NCBI GenBank assembly: GCA_019359445.1
Contig: JAHHHJ010000009.1
Coordinates: 62,001-126,000 of the forward strand
Reading direction: 5' to 3'
Source: Kastovskya adunca ATA6-11-RM4
Lineage (GTDB): Bacteria; Cyanobacteriota; Cyanobacteriia; Cyanobacteriales; Coleofasciculaceae
DNA: 64,000 nt
Position numbers and translations under genes: made by a program. This document shows positions 1 through 8,764 of the stretch, in pieces (the first letter of the stretch is position 1; each line of letters starts with the position of its first letter). The notes under the pieces were generated by a model. It ran no database searches and had not been told where the DNA came from. It worked only from the letters and a program-made list of their open reading frames with translations.

Positions 1-294
1 TATTTCCTGAATGTTTTGCCAGGAGGTGGGCGACAATTTATTAAATTTGTTCCACCTGTAACAAAACTTCTTGTTTCCTCCCAATCAGGAGATACAACGA
101 TTCGATTTGGCAGTAAGGCTCAGGCTTATATCAGCAAGCCAGGAAATCCTCAAGAAGTGAGTGCAGACATCTCTTGCCCAATTCAGCAATTATGGGCAGA
201 AAATCCCCACGAAAAACCAGTACGCTTGCGAGTTGATGTTTATGCCGCCTCTTCGCCTACGGAAAGTGCGCCAACCTTACCGAACTCGGCTTGA
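1..294 (+). CDS. C-terminal part of an unidentified protein, cut by the left edge
   Basis: The frame is open from the first base to a TGA at 292-294 and gives 97 residues with balanced composition (segments such as [17 protein letters not shown] and [14 protein letters not shown]). This looks like the end of a real protein whose start lies outside the window. The last residues overlap the 3' end of the convergent endonuclease V gene by 18 bp, and the final Ser/Pro/Ala stretch is less protein-like than the rest. No family was recognised. A TTG at 16 could serve as a start, but the upstream codons are equally open, so a partial gene is the better reading. Confidence 0.45.
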   Translation, partial: YFLNVLPGGGRQFIKFVPPVTKLLVSSQSGDTTIRFGSKAQAYISKPGNPQEVSADISCPIQQLWAENPHEKPVRLRVDVYAASSPTESAPTLPNSA

Positions 295-945
295 GGCGAG
301 TTTGTCTGCCCAACGGGTGGTTTCGGGCAAGCGGTATTTAGGGGTGCAACACAGGACGTAATCAATCGCCGTTGGTAGGCTGATGCGATGACCGACGGAG
401 ATATAAAGTGGCTTAACACCTGTACGCGATCGCAATACTGCCCCAATGGTTTCTCCTTTATACCGTAGCGGTTGCCAATTGCCTTTTTCCTCCGCCAATT
501 CGTCATGTTTACCAACCAGCAAAGACTTGGCAACGCCAATTGTGGGCAGGTCTGCGAGTACTCCCAAATGGGACGCTATACCAAAGCGGCGAGGATGAGC
601 AATACCCTGACCGTCACAGAGAATTAAATCCGGTGTCGTTGCAACCTGTTCCAAGGCATCGACAATGGCGGGAATCTCTCGAAAAGAGAGGAATCCGGGA
701 ATATAGGGAAATGAGGTGGGGCGGCGAGCGATCGCTTGTTCCACTAGCTGCAACTCTGGAAAACTTAACACGGCAACTGCTGCCTTCGTCACCGCCCCTC
801 CTTCCTCAAATCCCACATCCACTCCCGCCACATACCGCACCTCTGGTAAGCGATCGCTAGTAATCACTTCCGGTTGCAATTGTTTTTGGACAATCGCCGC
901 ATCTTTTGGTGTGAGTGACCATTCGTGGCGTTGCTGAATTTCCAT
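277..945 (-). CDS. nfi: Endonuclease V (deoxyinosine 3' endonuclease)
   Basis: Cleaves the second phosphodiester bond 3' of deoxyinosine, starting repair of deaminated adenine. The 222 residues match the family length. The metal-binding acidic residues are visible: D43 in AGVDVGF, E90 in LSFREIPAI and D111 in [16 protein letters not shown], followed by H117. The C-terminal [16 protein letters not shown] is the family's usual ending. The ATG at 943-945 fits the family N-terminus. It stands alone, convergent with the gene entering from the left edge. Nothing appears damaged. Confidence 0.95.
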   Translation of the reverse strand: MEIQQRHEWSLTPKDAAIVQKQLQPEVITSDRLPEVRYVAGVDVGFEEGGAVTKAAVAVLSFPELQLVEQAIARRPTSFPYIPGFLSFREIPAIVDALEQVATTPDLILCDGQGIAHPRRFGIASHLGVLADLPTIGVAKSLLVGKHDELAEEKGNWQPLRYKGETIGAVLRSRTGVKPLYISVGHRISLPTAIDYVLCCTPKYRLPETTRWADKLASSRVR

Positions 946-1177
946 CCGTATTTAGCGCTAAGGCCCAAGAGAGACTTTAAACCGTAAAGGCGAGATCCCC
1001 AATTTTTAAAAAATTGAGGATCTGAAGGCACTAGCAGTGCAGATTTTTATTGAACCTGATCACAAAAAAAATCTATTACTAGTAATAGCAACAGCTATTA
1101 TTTACAGCTTATAGAGTGCCTTTAAAAAAGAGCGATGTCCTCTTACTCAAGAAACAATTTAAGCAGATGTTAAAAAA

Positions 1178-1206
1178 GGTAAAGGGTAAGCCTAGACTTA
1201 CCCTTT
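1178..1206 (-). terminator. Rho-independent terminator of the SLH protein gene
   Basis: A perfect 10-bp inverted repeat (AAAGGGTAAG at 1181-1190 and CTTACCCTTT at 1197-1206) encloses a 6-nt loop. On the minus strand the hairpin is followed within a few bases by a run of Ts (complement of 1171-1177). It lies 27 bp beyond the stop codon of the SLH gene. The rest of 946-1177 shows no gene. Confidence 0.8.
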
Positions 1207-1232
1207 AGTGTTAAAGAGATGCGATATCGCTA

Positions 1233-2792
1233 CTAACGGCGACCTCCGGGCGTCCGACCGCCTTCATCATTACTGCCGCCACGGGGTCGAGAGTTCCCCG
1301 GATCGCAACCTTCTGCACCGTTACCGATGCCTTGATTGCAGTTTTGCCGACGAGCGGGGTCGGGGCGATCGCCTTCTGTCTGTACCTCTGTCTGTGTTTC
1401 CGTTTGTGTTCCTGTCTGTGTCTGTGTTTCCGTAACAGTACCAGTAGTGACTTGTCCGGTACTCGCGTCTGTCACCACAACGTAGGGCGAGGAGATGGCT
1501 GTCACTTCTCCAGTACTCACTAAGGCTTGATAGATAAAGGCGGCGACTTCTGCCCTGGTAGCTACCGTAGTCAGGCTCAAAGACCTGACATTCGGGTAGT
1601 TCACCACTATACCCCGCTGGGTGGCAGCGGCAATGAGATTGCGGTAGCTAGTGGGAATGTTGGTAGCATCGCCATAAAACCCTAAAAGAGTTTCGCTAGA
1701 ACCATTGAAGGAATAATCTAGACCCTGAGTCAGCGCGACCATAATCTCTAGCCGCGTTAAGCCGCGATTGGGATTAAACTGAGTGCCGGATGTCCCGCTC
1801 AGAAAGCCCATCTGATACGCTTCCTGGATCGCACTGTATCCCCAGTAGCTGCTTGAGACATCCCGGAAGTTGATGGCGTTACGTTCTTTATTCTTCTCAA
1901 ACGCCTTGCGAATCATGGCGGCAAATTGCGCCCGTGTTACGGGTTCATTGGGACGGAAGCTACCATCAGGAAATCCTTCAATAATTTCCCGTGCCGCCAA
2001 TTCTGTAATAAAATTGCTTGCCCAGTAGCTGCTTGATACATCCGTAAAGCTGATGCTGGCACTGCTCTGCTGCATCATCCTGCTAGTAGCTGCCGCTGTT
2101 TGCTGTTGAGTGCTGCTACCCATAACAGCTTGAGCGCTTTGGCTGCTGCTACCCATAACAGCTTGAGCGCTTTGGCTGCTGCTACCCATAACAGCTTGAC
2201 TACTTTGGCTGCTGCTACCCATAACAGCTTGACTACTTTGGCTGCTGCTGCTACCTGTAACAGATTGAGTGGTTTGAGTTCTGCGGGTTGTCGTCTCTTG
2301 TCGGCGTGTGAGTTCCGTCGTTACCTGAGCGGTGATTGTCTCGCTCAATTCTTCATCCAGCTTGACTGTCGAACCCGTGGCGTCAGTGCGATAAGCCCAG
2401 AGTTGTTCCTCACTGGCTACAACTACCAACCAACCAGGAACTTGAGCTTGAGTACAAATTTCCTCTCCTAAACCGAGACAACCATCTGACCAGGTTTCTT
2501 GTTGAACTTTTACGATCGCTAGTTCGGAAAGTTGTTTGCCACTCTGCTCTTGCACGTTTTCTAAAACGGCTTTGGCGATCGCTTCTGGTAAGGACTGGAG
2601 AGTTTCTTCTAATGATTGACTTTGGGCAAGCTGGATCGGGGACTCAATACTACTTGCTTGTGTTGCCATCTCAGGCGCATCTGAAGACGGCGTAACGGAG
2701 GCGTTAAGCGCGAATGTCTCCAAAGGGGCGATCGCTAAACTAGCTGCCGCCAAAATGATTCCATAACGGGCAGCGAAAAATCTCTTATTCAT
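1233..2792 (-). CDS. Secreted SLH-domain protein with Ser/Gln-rich tandem repeats
   Basis: Probable cell-surface or periplasmic protein anchored through S-layer homology domains. The start is placed at the ATG at 2790-2792 because MNKRFFAARYGIILAAASLAIAP is a good signal peptide; the frame remains open 87 bp further upstream. After an N-terminal domain of unknown function comes a low-complexity repeat (AVMGSSSQSSQ-type units). Three SLH units follow: FTDVSSSYWA, then NFRDVSSSYWG, then a divergent third ending in TRAEVAAFIYQAL. The tail is Thr/Gln-rich, then Gly/Arg/Asp-rich (GGSNDEGGRTPGGRR). No porin barrel is visible. The function of the N-terminal region is unknown. Confidence 0.85.
   Translation of the reverse strand: MNKRFFAARYGIILAAASLAIAPLETFALNASVTPSSDAPEMATQASSIESPIQLAQSQSLEETLQSLPEAIAKAVLENVQEQSGKQLSELAIVKVQQETWSDGCLGLGEEICTQAQVPGWLVVVASEEQLWAYRTDATGSTVKLDEELSETITAQVTTELTRRQETTTRRTQTTQSVTGSSSSQSSQAVMGSSSQSSQAVMGSSSQSAQAVMGSSSQSAQAVMGSSTQQQTAAATSRMMQQSSASISFTDVSSSYWASNFITELAAREIIEGFPDGSFRPNEPVTRAQFAAMIRKAFEKNKERNAINFRDVSSSYWGYSAIQEAYQMGFLSGTSGTQFNPNRGLTRLEIMVALTQGLDYSFNGSSETLLGFYGDATNIPTSYRNLIAAATQRGIVVNYPNVRSLSLTTVATRAEVAAFIYQALVSTGEVTAISSPYVVVTDASTGQVTTGTVTETQTQTGTQTETQTEVQTEGDRPDPARRQNCNQGIGNGAEGCDPGNSRPRGGSNDEGGRTPGGRR
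2111..2242 (-). repeat. Four 33-bp tandem repeats inside the SLH gene
   Basis: Units at 2111-2143, 2144-2176, 2177-2209 and 2210-2242 each encode 11 residues of the AVMGSSSQSSQ/AVMGSSSQSAQ type. The first two and the last two units are near-identical pairs (gagcgctttgg versus gactactttgg), which suggests recent unit duplication. In-frame unit gain or loss would only change linker length. Confidence 0.9.
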
Positions 2793-3293
2793 AAACCTCA
2801 ATACCACTGCAAATCGTTCAACCTGACCTAGGGGATTAACCAAGGTTCCTTCCACCCATCTTTTCAGCAAAAATTTCACATTACCGGAAATAACATGAAG
2901 GTTATTTAAAGCTTTTCCCCTTCTTTTGCCGATTTTTCAATTTCTAGGTTAATTCCCCTACCTAGCCGCACCGACACAACTAATTTATGCCATCTCACCC
3001 CAATCTTAATCAGTAGGTTTACAGGCAATTATTTAATGGTTCGCTAAATGTTCCGTAAATTCCGACTCCCTACTGGAGTAACGAAAAAACTACGCTAGAA
3101 GCAGGTTGAGAGCTGGAGGTAAAGACTATATAAAAATTACTTGTTGAGAGAAAAAAGCTCAGAGTTTAATTCACAAATTTTCAGTAGTTCTTCGATTTTA
3201 AGGTTGTAGTTTTATCCATCATGACGGATGCCTTTAACTACAGGCATTGCTTTAGACAAATTAGATTTGATCAAAATCAGGGAAGAGTCAACG
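2793..3293. other. Gene-free divergent intergenic region
   Basis: About 500 bp separates the divergent SLH gene and the next secreted-protein gene. Apart from the promoter at 3106-3134 no structured element, hairpin or small gene was recognised. The part upstream of the SLH start is AT-rich and probably holds its promoter. Confidence 0.5.
3106..3134 (+). promoter_or_regulatory. Sigma-70-type promoter of the secreted unknown protein gene
   Basis: TTGAGA at 3106-3111 and TATAAA at 3129-3134 are separated by exactly 17 bp. This implies a 5' leader of about 150 nt before the ATG at 3294. The assignment rests on consensus match alone. Confidence 0.5.
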
Positions 3294-3953
3294 ATGAAGG
3301 TGCGACCGCTAGTGAATTTTGGAGTAAGTTTGGTGATGTTGAGCGCCGTTTCGCTACCAGCGCTAGCTCAAGTCCCTACAATCAACCAATCTGGTGCTGG
3401 AGAATCCAACCCGCAACGGGGATACGCCGCCTATACATCTCCAGCCGCTCTATTTCGCTCTTTAATTCCCTCCATTCAAGGCCAACTTCCTCAAGGTTTG
3501 GTCATGCGTTTACCCGGTGTCGTTCCCACCCAACTGAACAACGGGCTGAGATATCGCCCTGAAATTCAGACCTCTCCAGAATCAGGCTACTTTGCAGTCA
3601 AACTCACTGATCTAGATTGTCCCGAACCTGTAATGGGAGTGTGTGATGGAGGCACATTTTTTGTTGCCCATCACCATTTTGATTCCAGCGAGTTGCTGCA
3701 AGAAGGTCAACAAAATGGTACGAAACTTAACCTCGGTGGGGGAATTACCGGATTTTATCGGTCACACTCTCACCCCAATAAAGGTTTGATACGAAGAATG
3801 GTTTGGGAACAAGATGGACTGGTTTATGGGGTAGCCTCTCGGTCAATGTCACAACAGCAACTGATCAATGTTGCAGCATCGATGGCAAACAGTGTCCCCA
3901 TTTACGACGTTACCCCTGGTTTTGAGTTTTCTAGTATCAATACTGGGTTCTAA
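3294..3953 (+). CDS. Secreted protein of unknown function
   Basis: A 219-residue protein starting at the ATG at 3294, preceded by GGAAGA at 3281-3286. The N-terminus is a signal peptide (MKVRPLVNFGVSLVMLSAVSLPALA) with likely cleavage before QVPT. An upstream in-frame start at 3228 would bury the signal peptide. The mature part contains a compact domain with DCPEPVMGVCDGGTFFVAHHHF; the two cysteines may form a disulfide and the HHH is noticeable. I do not recognise the family. It is monocistronic, with its own promoter and terminator. Confidence 0.75.
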   Translation: MKVRPLVNFGVSLVMLSAVSLPALAQVPTINQSGAGESNPQRGYAAYTSPAALFRSLIPSIQGQLPQGLVMRLPGVVPTQLNNGLRYRPEIQTSPESGYFAVKLTDLDCPEPVMGVCDGGTFFVAHHHFDSSELLQEGQQNGTKLNLGGGITGFYRSHSHPNKGLIRRMVWEQDGLVYGVASRSMSQQQLINVAASMANSVPIYDVTPGFEFSSINTGF

Positions 3954-4006
3954 AAACCCTTGCCAATATTGGCAAAAAACAGATTTTCTCCTCCTTCAGT
4001 AGAGTG

Positions 4007-4040
4007 CCTCGGCTTAAGATTTTAAGTCGAGGTTTTTTTT
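4007..4040 (+). terminator. Rho-independent terminator
   Basis: CCTCGGCTTAA (4007-4017) pairs with TTAAGTCGAGG (4022-4032), with one G/T wobble, and is followed by eight Ts at 4033-4040. It terminates the secreted-protein gene. Its T tract runs into the stop codon of the convergent ispD. Confidence 0.85.
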
Positions 4041-4728
4041 ATGTATCGTCGAGGCGCTGACGGAGAATAAATTCAGCGATCGCTAAATCAACAGGTGTTG
4101 TCACTTTAAGATTCGTCTCTTCCCCTTCCACAATTTGCACCGATAACCCGCAGCGTTCAAACAACGCCGCATCATCCGTCACTTCCCAGCCTAAGTTGCG
4201 CCCTTTATCGTGACACTGCTGCAAAAGTTTCACCTCAAATCCCTGGGGAGTCTGGGCTGCCCATAGCTGTCGGCGATCGGGGGTAGATTGAATCACACCC
4301 GTTTTGTCCACCACTTTGATGGTGTCCTTCACAGGTACAGCGGCAATTAAACCCGGACATTCTTGCAATACAGAGGCACAGCGATCGAACAGAGCGGGCG
4401 TGGCTAAACATCTTGCCCCATCGTGAATCAACACCCGTTCTGCATCCTCAGGGAGGGCTTGCAAGCCGTTGTAAACCGATTCTTGGCGCGTTGTACCACC
4501 TGTAATAAACTGCACGGGTTTAGTCAGCGACAAACCAGCAATAATTTCCTTAAAGTCCGCAAAGTCGCCAGGTTGTCCGATAATGCCAATCCAAGCAATC
4601 TGAGCAGATGTCTCCGCCGCCGTCAACGTCCAAGCAAGCAACGGTTTACCGAGTAAGGTCAAAAGCAGCTTATTGCGACTACTTCCCATCCGTCGCCCCA
4701 TCCCTGCTGCTGGAATTAATAAATGCAT
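4039..4728 (-). CDS. ispD: 2-C-methyl-D-erythritol 4-phosphate cytidylyltransferase
   Basis: Third step of the MEP isoprenoid pathway: MEP plus CTP gives CDP-ME. The 229 residues match the family length. Visible signatures are the nucleotide-binding start PAAGMGRRMG...NKLLL (residues 6-24), the LIHDGARCLATPALFDR segment, AAVPVKDTIKVVD, AAQTPQGFEV and VTDDAALFERCG near the C-terminus. ispG of the same pathway lies at 43.8 kb. The gene stands alone between a terminator and a repeat-filled spacer. Confidence 0.95.
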   Translation of the reverse strand: MHLLIPAAGMGRRMGSSRNKLLLTLLGKPLLAWTLTAAETSAQIAWIGIIGQPGDFADFKEIIAGLSLTKPVQFITGGTTRQESVYNGLQALPEDAERVLIHDGARCLATPALFDRCASVLQECPGLIAAVPVKDTIKVVDKTGVIQSTPDRRQLWAAQTPQGFEVKLLQQCHDKGRNLGWEVTDDAALFERCGLSVQIVEGEETNLKVTTPVDLAIAEFILRQRLDDT

Positions 4729-4737
4729 GTTTTTTTT

Positions 4738-4975
4738 AGTCCTGAGTCGGTGAGTCCTGAGTCCTGAGTTTTGATGAGGAGATGGGGAGATGAGGAGAAT
4801 GTAGAGACAAGGGCATTCGCCTCTGGGAGCGGAGGAACACCCGGAGTAGGGGCACGGGAAGCCCGTAGCTCTACTGACGATGCCGTACCCCTACTGACCA
4901 ACTCTCTTCACCCTTCATACTTCATCCTTCATACTTCACCCTTCATACTTCATCCTTCACCCTTTCTCCCCGTTT
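4738..4975. repeat. Intergenic short-tandem-repeat array (modules A and inverted B)
   Basis: A stretch with GAGTCCT-type heptamers (about 4738-4770) is followed by a GA-rich segment and then by CTTCATA/CTTCACC heptamers (about 4906-4973). Between them is a GC-rich stretch (about 4820-4885) with CGGGAAGCCCG-like self-complementarity. It belongs to a family found in at least eight spacers of this window. The remainder of 4729-5053 holds no gene. Confidence 0.8.
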
Positions 4976-5053
4976 CTCTAATTCCTCGCCCCGAAATTGT
5001 GCGACTAGGTATATGTTCCCCTAAAATTAAGCTGAATATATAAGTCAATTGAG

Positions 5054-6016
5054 ATGAGAATACTAGCCCTTGTCCCTGGTGGAATTGGCGATCAAATTCA
5101 GTTCTTTCCGACCCTTGATGACCTAAAGCGGTTTTACCCAGGAGCCGACATTAATGTCATTGTGGAACCGCGAGCAAAGGGGGCGTATCGGGTTTGTAAG
5201 TCGGTCGATGAAGTTATAACGTTTGATTTTAAAGGACGTAACGGTTTAGCAGATTTTGGCAACTTGTTGGGGATTATGCGCGATCGCGAATGCGATGTTG
5301 CCCTAACTCTAGGAACTAGCTGGTCAACAGGGCTTTTGCTCTGGATGAGTGGTATTCCCACTCGTATTGGCTACTCGGCTGGCATTCGGGAGGGATTTTT
5401 TACGACCACGGTACCGCTAAAAACTGAGCAGTACGTGGGGCATATGTACCACGATTTACTGCAAGGATTGGGCATCAATTCCCCTTGCCCTGATTTGAGT
5501 GTGAGTGTTCCCAAACAAGACATTCAATGGGCAGACGGCGAGCAGCAACGTCCAGGCATTGCAGAGAGTGGCTACATTCTTATTTATGGCGGTGCTAGTC
5601 AACTGGCACAAGCCAAAGCGATGGACAACGTCTACCCGGCGGCTAAGTGGCAGCAAATTATTCAAGATATTCAGCAAAAACAGCCGGATATGCCGATTGT
5701 CTTGCTCCAGAACCCAGAGAATGCCGAGTTGATCGGACAGATAATGAGTGCTTGTCCAAGTCTAAAGGTAATATCTCCGCCGGATATTGGTAAGTTGGCA
5801 GCAATGATCGCAGGTGCCAATTTGCTGCTGTGTACGGATAGTGCGCCGATGCACTTAGCCGTGGCGGTGGGAACTTACACCATTGCCCTGTTTGGCCCAA
5901 CTGAGGCGAAAAAGCTCCTACCCAATAATGACAAATGTTTTGGATTGCAATCTCCTAGCCGTTGGATTGCAGACATTAAACCGGAGGACGTAATCGAGCA
6001 AATCTGGCGTGGCTAG
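5054..6016 (+). CDS. Glycosyltransferase family 9 (heptosyltransferase-like)
   Basis: 320 residues with the GT9 architecture of two Rossmann-like halves. The N-terminal MRILALVPGGIGDQIQFFPTL carries the GGIGD acceptor-side motif. The C-terminal LLLCTDSAPMHLAVAVGTYTIALFGPT is the nucleotide-sugar-side signature (D-S/T-G/A-P-x-H and FGPT). Family members transfer heptose or other sugars during lipopolysaccharide core or surface glycan synthesis. Cyanobacteria usually lack heptose in LPS, so the actual donor is unknown. Predicted cytoplasmic. No glycan cluster surrounds it. Confidence 0.85.
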   Translation: MRILALVPGGIGDQIQFFPTLDDLKRFYPGADINVIVEPRAKGAYRVCKSVDEVITFDFKGRNGLADFGNLLGIMRDRECDVALTLGTSWSTGLLLWMSGIPTRIGYSAGIREGFFTTTVPLKTEQYVGHMYHDLLQGLGINSPCPDLSVSVPKQDIQWADGEQQRPGIAESGYILIYGGASQLAQAKAMDNVYPAAKWQQIIQDIQQKQPDMPIVLLQNPENAELIGQIMSACPSLKVISPPDIGKLAAMIAGANLLLCTDSAPMHLAVAVGTYTIALFGPTEAKKLLPNNDKCFGLQSPSRWIADIKPEDVIEQIWRG

Positions 6017-6243
6017 ATGAGCGGTATTTTTCCAGTGCGATGGTGTCCTCAATGGGGAATCGGGTGATCTCGCTTCCCATTGAGGACTTGCTGCTCAACT
6101 TTCGGTATCGCGCCATCAGTGCAGTAACTGAATGCGTTGGGGACATTTTGTTGTTTTAGCTTGACGCCGGAAGCCCCACACGATAGTTGCAGGTGATTTT
6201 GAGGAAATCGCTACCATACAGAAATAGCGTTAAATAAAGTCTT

Positions 6244-6477
6244 ATGAGTCTGGAAAATTCTTCTCCCAATTCCCCCGAAGAGTTTGCCGTGAACTGCGCG
6301 GAAGCCTGTGTCAACGGCTGTATTTTGGGGGACAAATGCCCCAATCAAGAATATGCAACGGAGGCGTCAAAGTTCATTAGCGAAACGCCCTTGGACTCGA
6401 TGCTAGATATCGCGGAGAAAGCGCGCCTCAAAAAACTTACCGCTCCCCCACAATGGGTGATTCCTGACTTCCCGTAA
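6244..6477 (+). CDS. Small Cys-rich conserved-looking protein
   Basis: 77 residues from the ATG at 6244. Four cysteines (C18, C22, C26, C32: C-x3-C-x3-C-x5-C in NCAEACVNGCILGDKCP) are clustered. An amphipathic segment (SMLDIAEKARLKKL) and WVIPDFP follow. The cysteine spacing suggests a metal site or disulfides, but no function is known to me. No Shine-Dalgarno sequence is evident, which is common in cyanobacteria. It lies alone between the GT9 gene and a repeat spacer. Confidence 0.65.
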   Translation: MSLENSSPNSPEEFAVNCAEACVNGCILGDKCPNQEYATEASKFISETPLDSMLDIAEKARLKKLTAPPQWVIPDFP

Positions 6478-6496
6478 TCGGCGTCAGGCGCGATAG

Positions 6497-6547
6497 GGAT
6501 GGGTGAAGGATGAAGTATGAAATATGAAGTATGAAATATGAAGGAGG
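6497..6547 (+). repeat. Short heptamer repeat array (module B)
   Basis: Tandem GAAGTAT/GAAATAT-type heptamers fill the spacer between two convergent genes. Same family as the arrays at 13 kb, 34 kb and 35 kb. Confidence 0.75.
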
Positions 6548-6553
6548 AGAAAT

Positions 6554-8053
6554 TTAATCACCTCCCCCCATTCCTCCCATTCCTCCCATTCCTCCCATTC
6601 CTCCCATTCCTCCCGTTCCTCCCGTTGTTCCCCCTCCCATAGAGGAAAGACCCCACCCTAGTGCTAAAACTACTAGTCCAATCAAGGCTAAAACAATGCC
6701 TGTAATCAAAAATCCTGCGATCGCCCACATCCGTTGATGGCGTTTAAAATCCTTTATACTCTTCCAACGGCGGCTTTTCCATGCCCATTCGTTGCCTTTA
6801 ATCCCCAAAACCACTGACATAATCGGCCAGGTAGTTCCTAAGGTAAAAGGGATAGTCACCATACTCAGGTCAGCCCAGGAAATCAACCCAATCCATACTT
6901 GATTGGTTAAACACCAAAATCCGGGCAGAAAAAACGCTCCCCAGTTCCAGCCTTGAATCTCTTCCGGTACTTTTACCGAACTGTCAAATACTTGCCCCTG
7001 TCCGGATCTGTTGGTTAGTGTTTCAGAGAAGCCCGCCTGAGATTGAGTCACCACAGGCGGCTTGCGAGCTGCATGGCTGTAGAGTTGCGTTGGGGGAACG
7101 GTAGAGGTGCTATCTAGTTGTCGCAGTAGTTCGTCTGCTGACTGAAAGCGATCGATCGGTTGGGCGGCAAGTATGCGGTGCAGGATAGCATTGAAAGTTG
7201 GACTCAGATGGGGGAGATGCTGCTCCCAATCCCACTCCATTGTCTGCAAGTTGATCAGTTCCTGGGGCGGTTTGCCGCTGAGTGATACTAAGACGGTTAC
7301 ACCCAAGGCATATAAATCACTATGGGGAGCAGCAATGCCAAGACGCAGTTGTTCATCGGGTGCGTAGCCAATTTTCCCTAAGCGAGTCCCCCCACTAGAG
7401 CTTATGAAGGAAGAATCTGCCACCTGAGCGCCCGCTAGTGCCATTTGCTTGACGCCACCGAGGTCAATGAGTACCGGGAGATTGTCTTGAGCGCGACAGA
7501 TAATGTTATCGGGAGAAATATCCCTGTGAATAATGCCCAATGAGTGCAGGTAGCTCAACACGGGTAACAGTTGCCGCATTAGCTGGATAACTTCCGTTTC
7601 GCTGAAGGTGCGCCCCTTGGCAAGTCTCTCCTCTAATAGAGTTTGATAGGTTTTTCCTTCCACATAATCTTGGACTAAAAACAGGCGTCTCTCTTCTCGA
7701 AAAAATTCCCAGAAACGGGGAATCTGGGGAGAGACGAGTTTGTGAAGCATTTCCGCTTCCTGTTGAAATAGTTCCTCAGCTTTTTGTAGCGCAAAAGTGC
7801 CTTGATTGCTGGGGGTGAGTTCTTTGAGAACGACTAGCTCATTAAATCGTCCTGTATCTACTGCTAAGTAGGTTTTACCAAAGCCACCGTGTCCTAGAGG
7901 ATAGCGAATAATGTAGCGATCGCGTAATTTTGTTCCTGCCCTCAGCTCTGCATGGGAAGTGTTCAGCTCAGGCAAATCTGCTCCACAGCAAGAACAAAAG
8001 CGTGCATCAACAGGATTTTGCTGCCCGCAACCGCTGCAAGTGACTAACTTCAT
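6554..8053 (-). CDS. Serine/threonine protein kinase with N-terminal zinc ribbon and membrane tail
   Basis: 499 residues. A zinc ribbon (C6-x2-C9...C20-x2-C23 in CSGCGQQNPVDARFCSCCG) precedes a Hanks-type kinase domain (about 45-310): GHGGFGKTY P-loop, VVLKEL lysine, IIHRDISPDNII catalytic loop and LIDLGGVKQ, where DLG replaces DFG. A GWNWGAFFLPGFW membrane-associated domain with three to four hydrophobic segments follows. The protein ends in Gly-Met-Gly repeats. This layout is typical of cyanobacterial zinc-ribbon kinases, and the kinase core looks active. The substrate is unknown. It is monocistronic. Confidence 0.9.
   Translation of the reverse strand: MKLVTCSGCGQQNPVDARFCSCCGADLPELNTSHAELRAGTKLRDRYIIRYPLGHGGFGKTYLAVDTGRFNELVVLKELTPSNQGTFALQKAEELFQQEAEMLHKLVSPQIPRFWEFFREERRLFLVQDYVEGKTYQTLLEERLAKGRTFSETEVIQLMRQLLPVLSYLHSLGIIHRDISPDNIICRAQDNLPVLIDLGGVKQMALAGAQVADSSFISSSGGTRLGKIGYAPDEQLRLGIAAPHSDLYALGVTVLVSLSGKPPQELINLQTMEWDWEQHLPHLSPTFNAILHRILAAQPIDRFQSADELLRQLDSTSTVPPTQLYSHAARKPPVVTQSQAGFSETLTNRSGQGQVFDSSVKVPEEIQGWNWGAFFLPGFWCLTNQVWIGLISWADLSMVTIPFTLGTTWPIMSVVLGIKGNEWAWKSRRWKSIKDFKRHQRMWAIAGFLITGIVLALIGLVVLALGWGLSSMGGGTTGGTGGMGGMGGMGGMGGMGGGD
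6562..6625 (-). repeat. 9-bp tandem repeats encoding the GGM tail of the kinase
   Basis: Repeated CCTCCCATT units (a few degenerated to CCTCCCGTT) encode Gly-Gly-Met/Gly-Gly-Thr at the extreme C-terminus. The unit length is a multiple of three, so slippage keeps the frame. Confidence 0.8.
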
Positions 8054-8698
8054 GCCGCTATTCCCTCAGGGTGACATTTTATATTTATTCATGTCTACCT
8101 ACTTATAACTATTTTTTTAAGCGATCATCAACCACCCTGGTTATAAAAAAACATTCATGCCAGCCTTAGGGAGATTTATTGCCTAATAATATTAATTGCT
8201 CAAGCAGGATGAGAGTGATGTTTATGCTGATCATGATTCAGCTGCCCAGAAGTAATAATTAGCGGAAATAAGAGTTATCTAAAATGATTAACCTGTCATT
8301 TATAAACAAAGCAGGCTTTTGAGGAGATTAATTTATTTAATTTAACTGAAGAATTAGAGGCAATGGGTAGGAGGGAAAAACGTGATTTTTACAGCAGCTT
8401 GAATTTTGTTAATGTATCTACTGAAAGTATAGATATCAGCCTAAAAACCGTTCTAATAGTTGGCGAAGCACTATTTTGAGAACATTGGCTAAGGATTAAG
8501 AGAGCTTTTCAGGATAGCCTTAGCTTACAAGGCTACTTCAATGAAGTTTTCTCCGAATCTTACCAGGATGCAAAAGAATTAGCAGCAGATTCATCAGGTT
8601 GGCATTGGAAGCTTTCCCTGATAAATCTGCCTGCACTTTAAAAGAGATCCTCAACCCTAAATATTACTTGAGTAACAATGTGTTATGAGCGATCGCCT
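8054..8698. other. Gene-free region of about 650 bp
   Basis: AT-rich sequence between the divergent end of the kinase promoter region and the gap2 terminator. ORFs are all under 20 codons and without ribosome binding sites. No hairpin with a T tract and no tRNA-like fold was recognised. It may be decayed sequence. Confidence 0.4.
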
Positions 8699-8730
8699 CA
8701 AAAAAAACCTGGGAATTAACTCCCAGGTTT
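8699..8730 (-). terminator. Rho-independent terminator of gap2
   Basis: AAACCTGGGA (8705-8714) and TCCCAGGTTT (8721-8730) form a perfect 10-bp stem with a 6-nt loop. On the minus strand the stem runs into seven or more Ts. It sits 34 bp past the gap2 stop codon. Confidence 0.9.
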
Positions 8731-8764
8731 ATAGCTCAAGCTAAGTCAGGTTGAATAGTGATTC

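Noticed and set aside
2100-2471. 123-codon plus-strand open frame with TTHNSLSALAA repeats
   Set aside because: It is the antisense shadow of the in-frame 33-bp repeats of the SLH gene; no ribosome binding site and no independent protein character.
4771-5043. 90-codon plus-strand frame before the GT9 gene
   Set aside because: Most of it translates the heptamer repeats (HPSYFILHTSPFILHPSPF); repeat arrays elsewhere give the same pseudo-protein in several frames.
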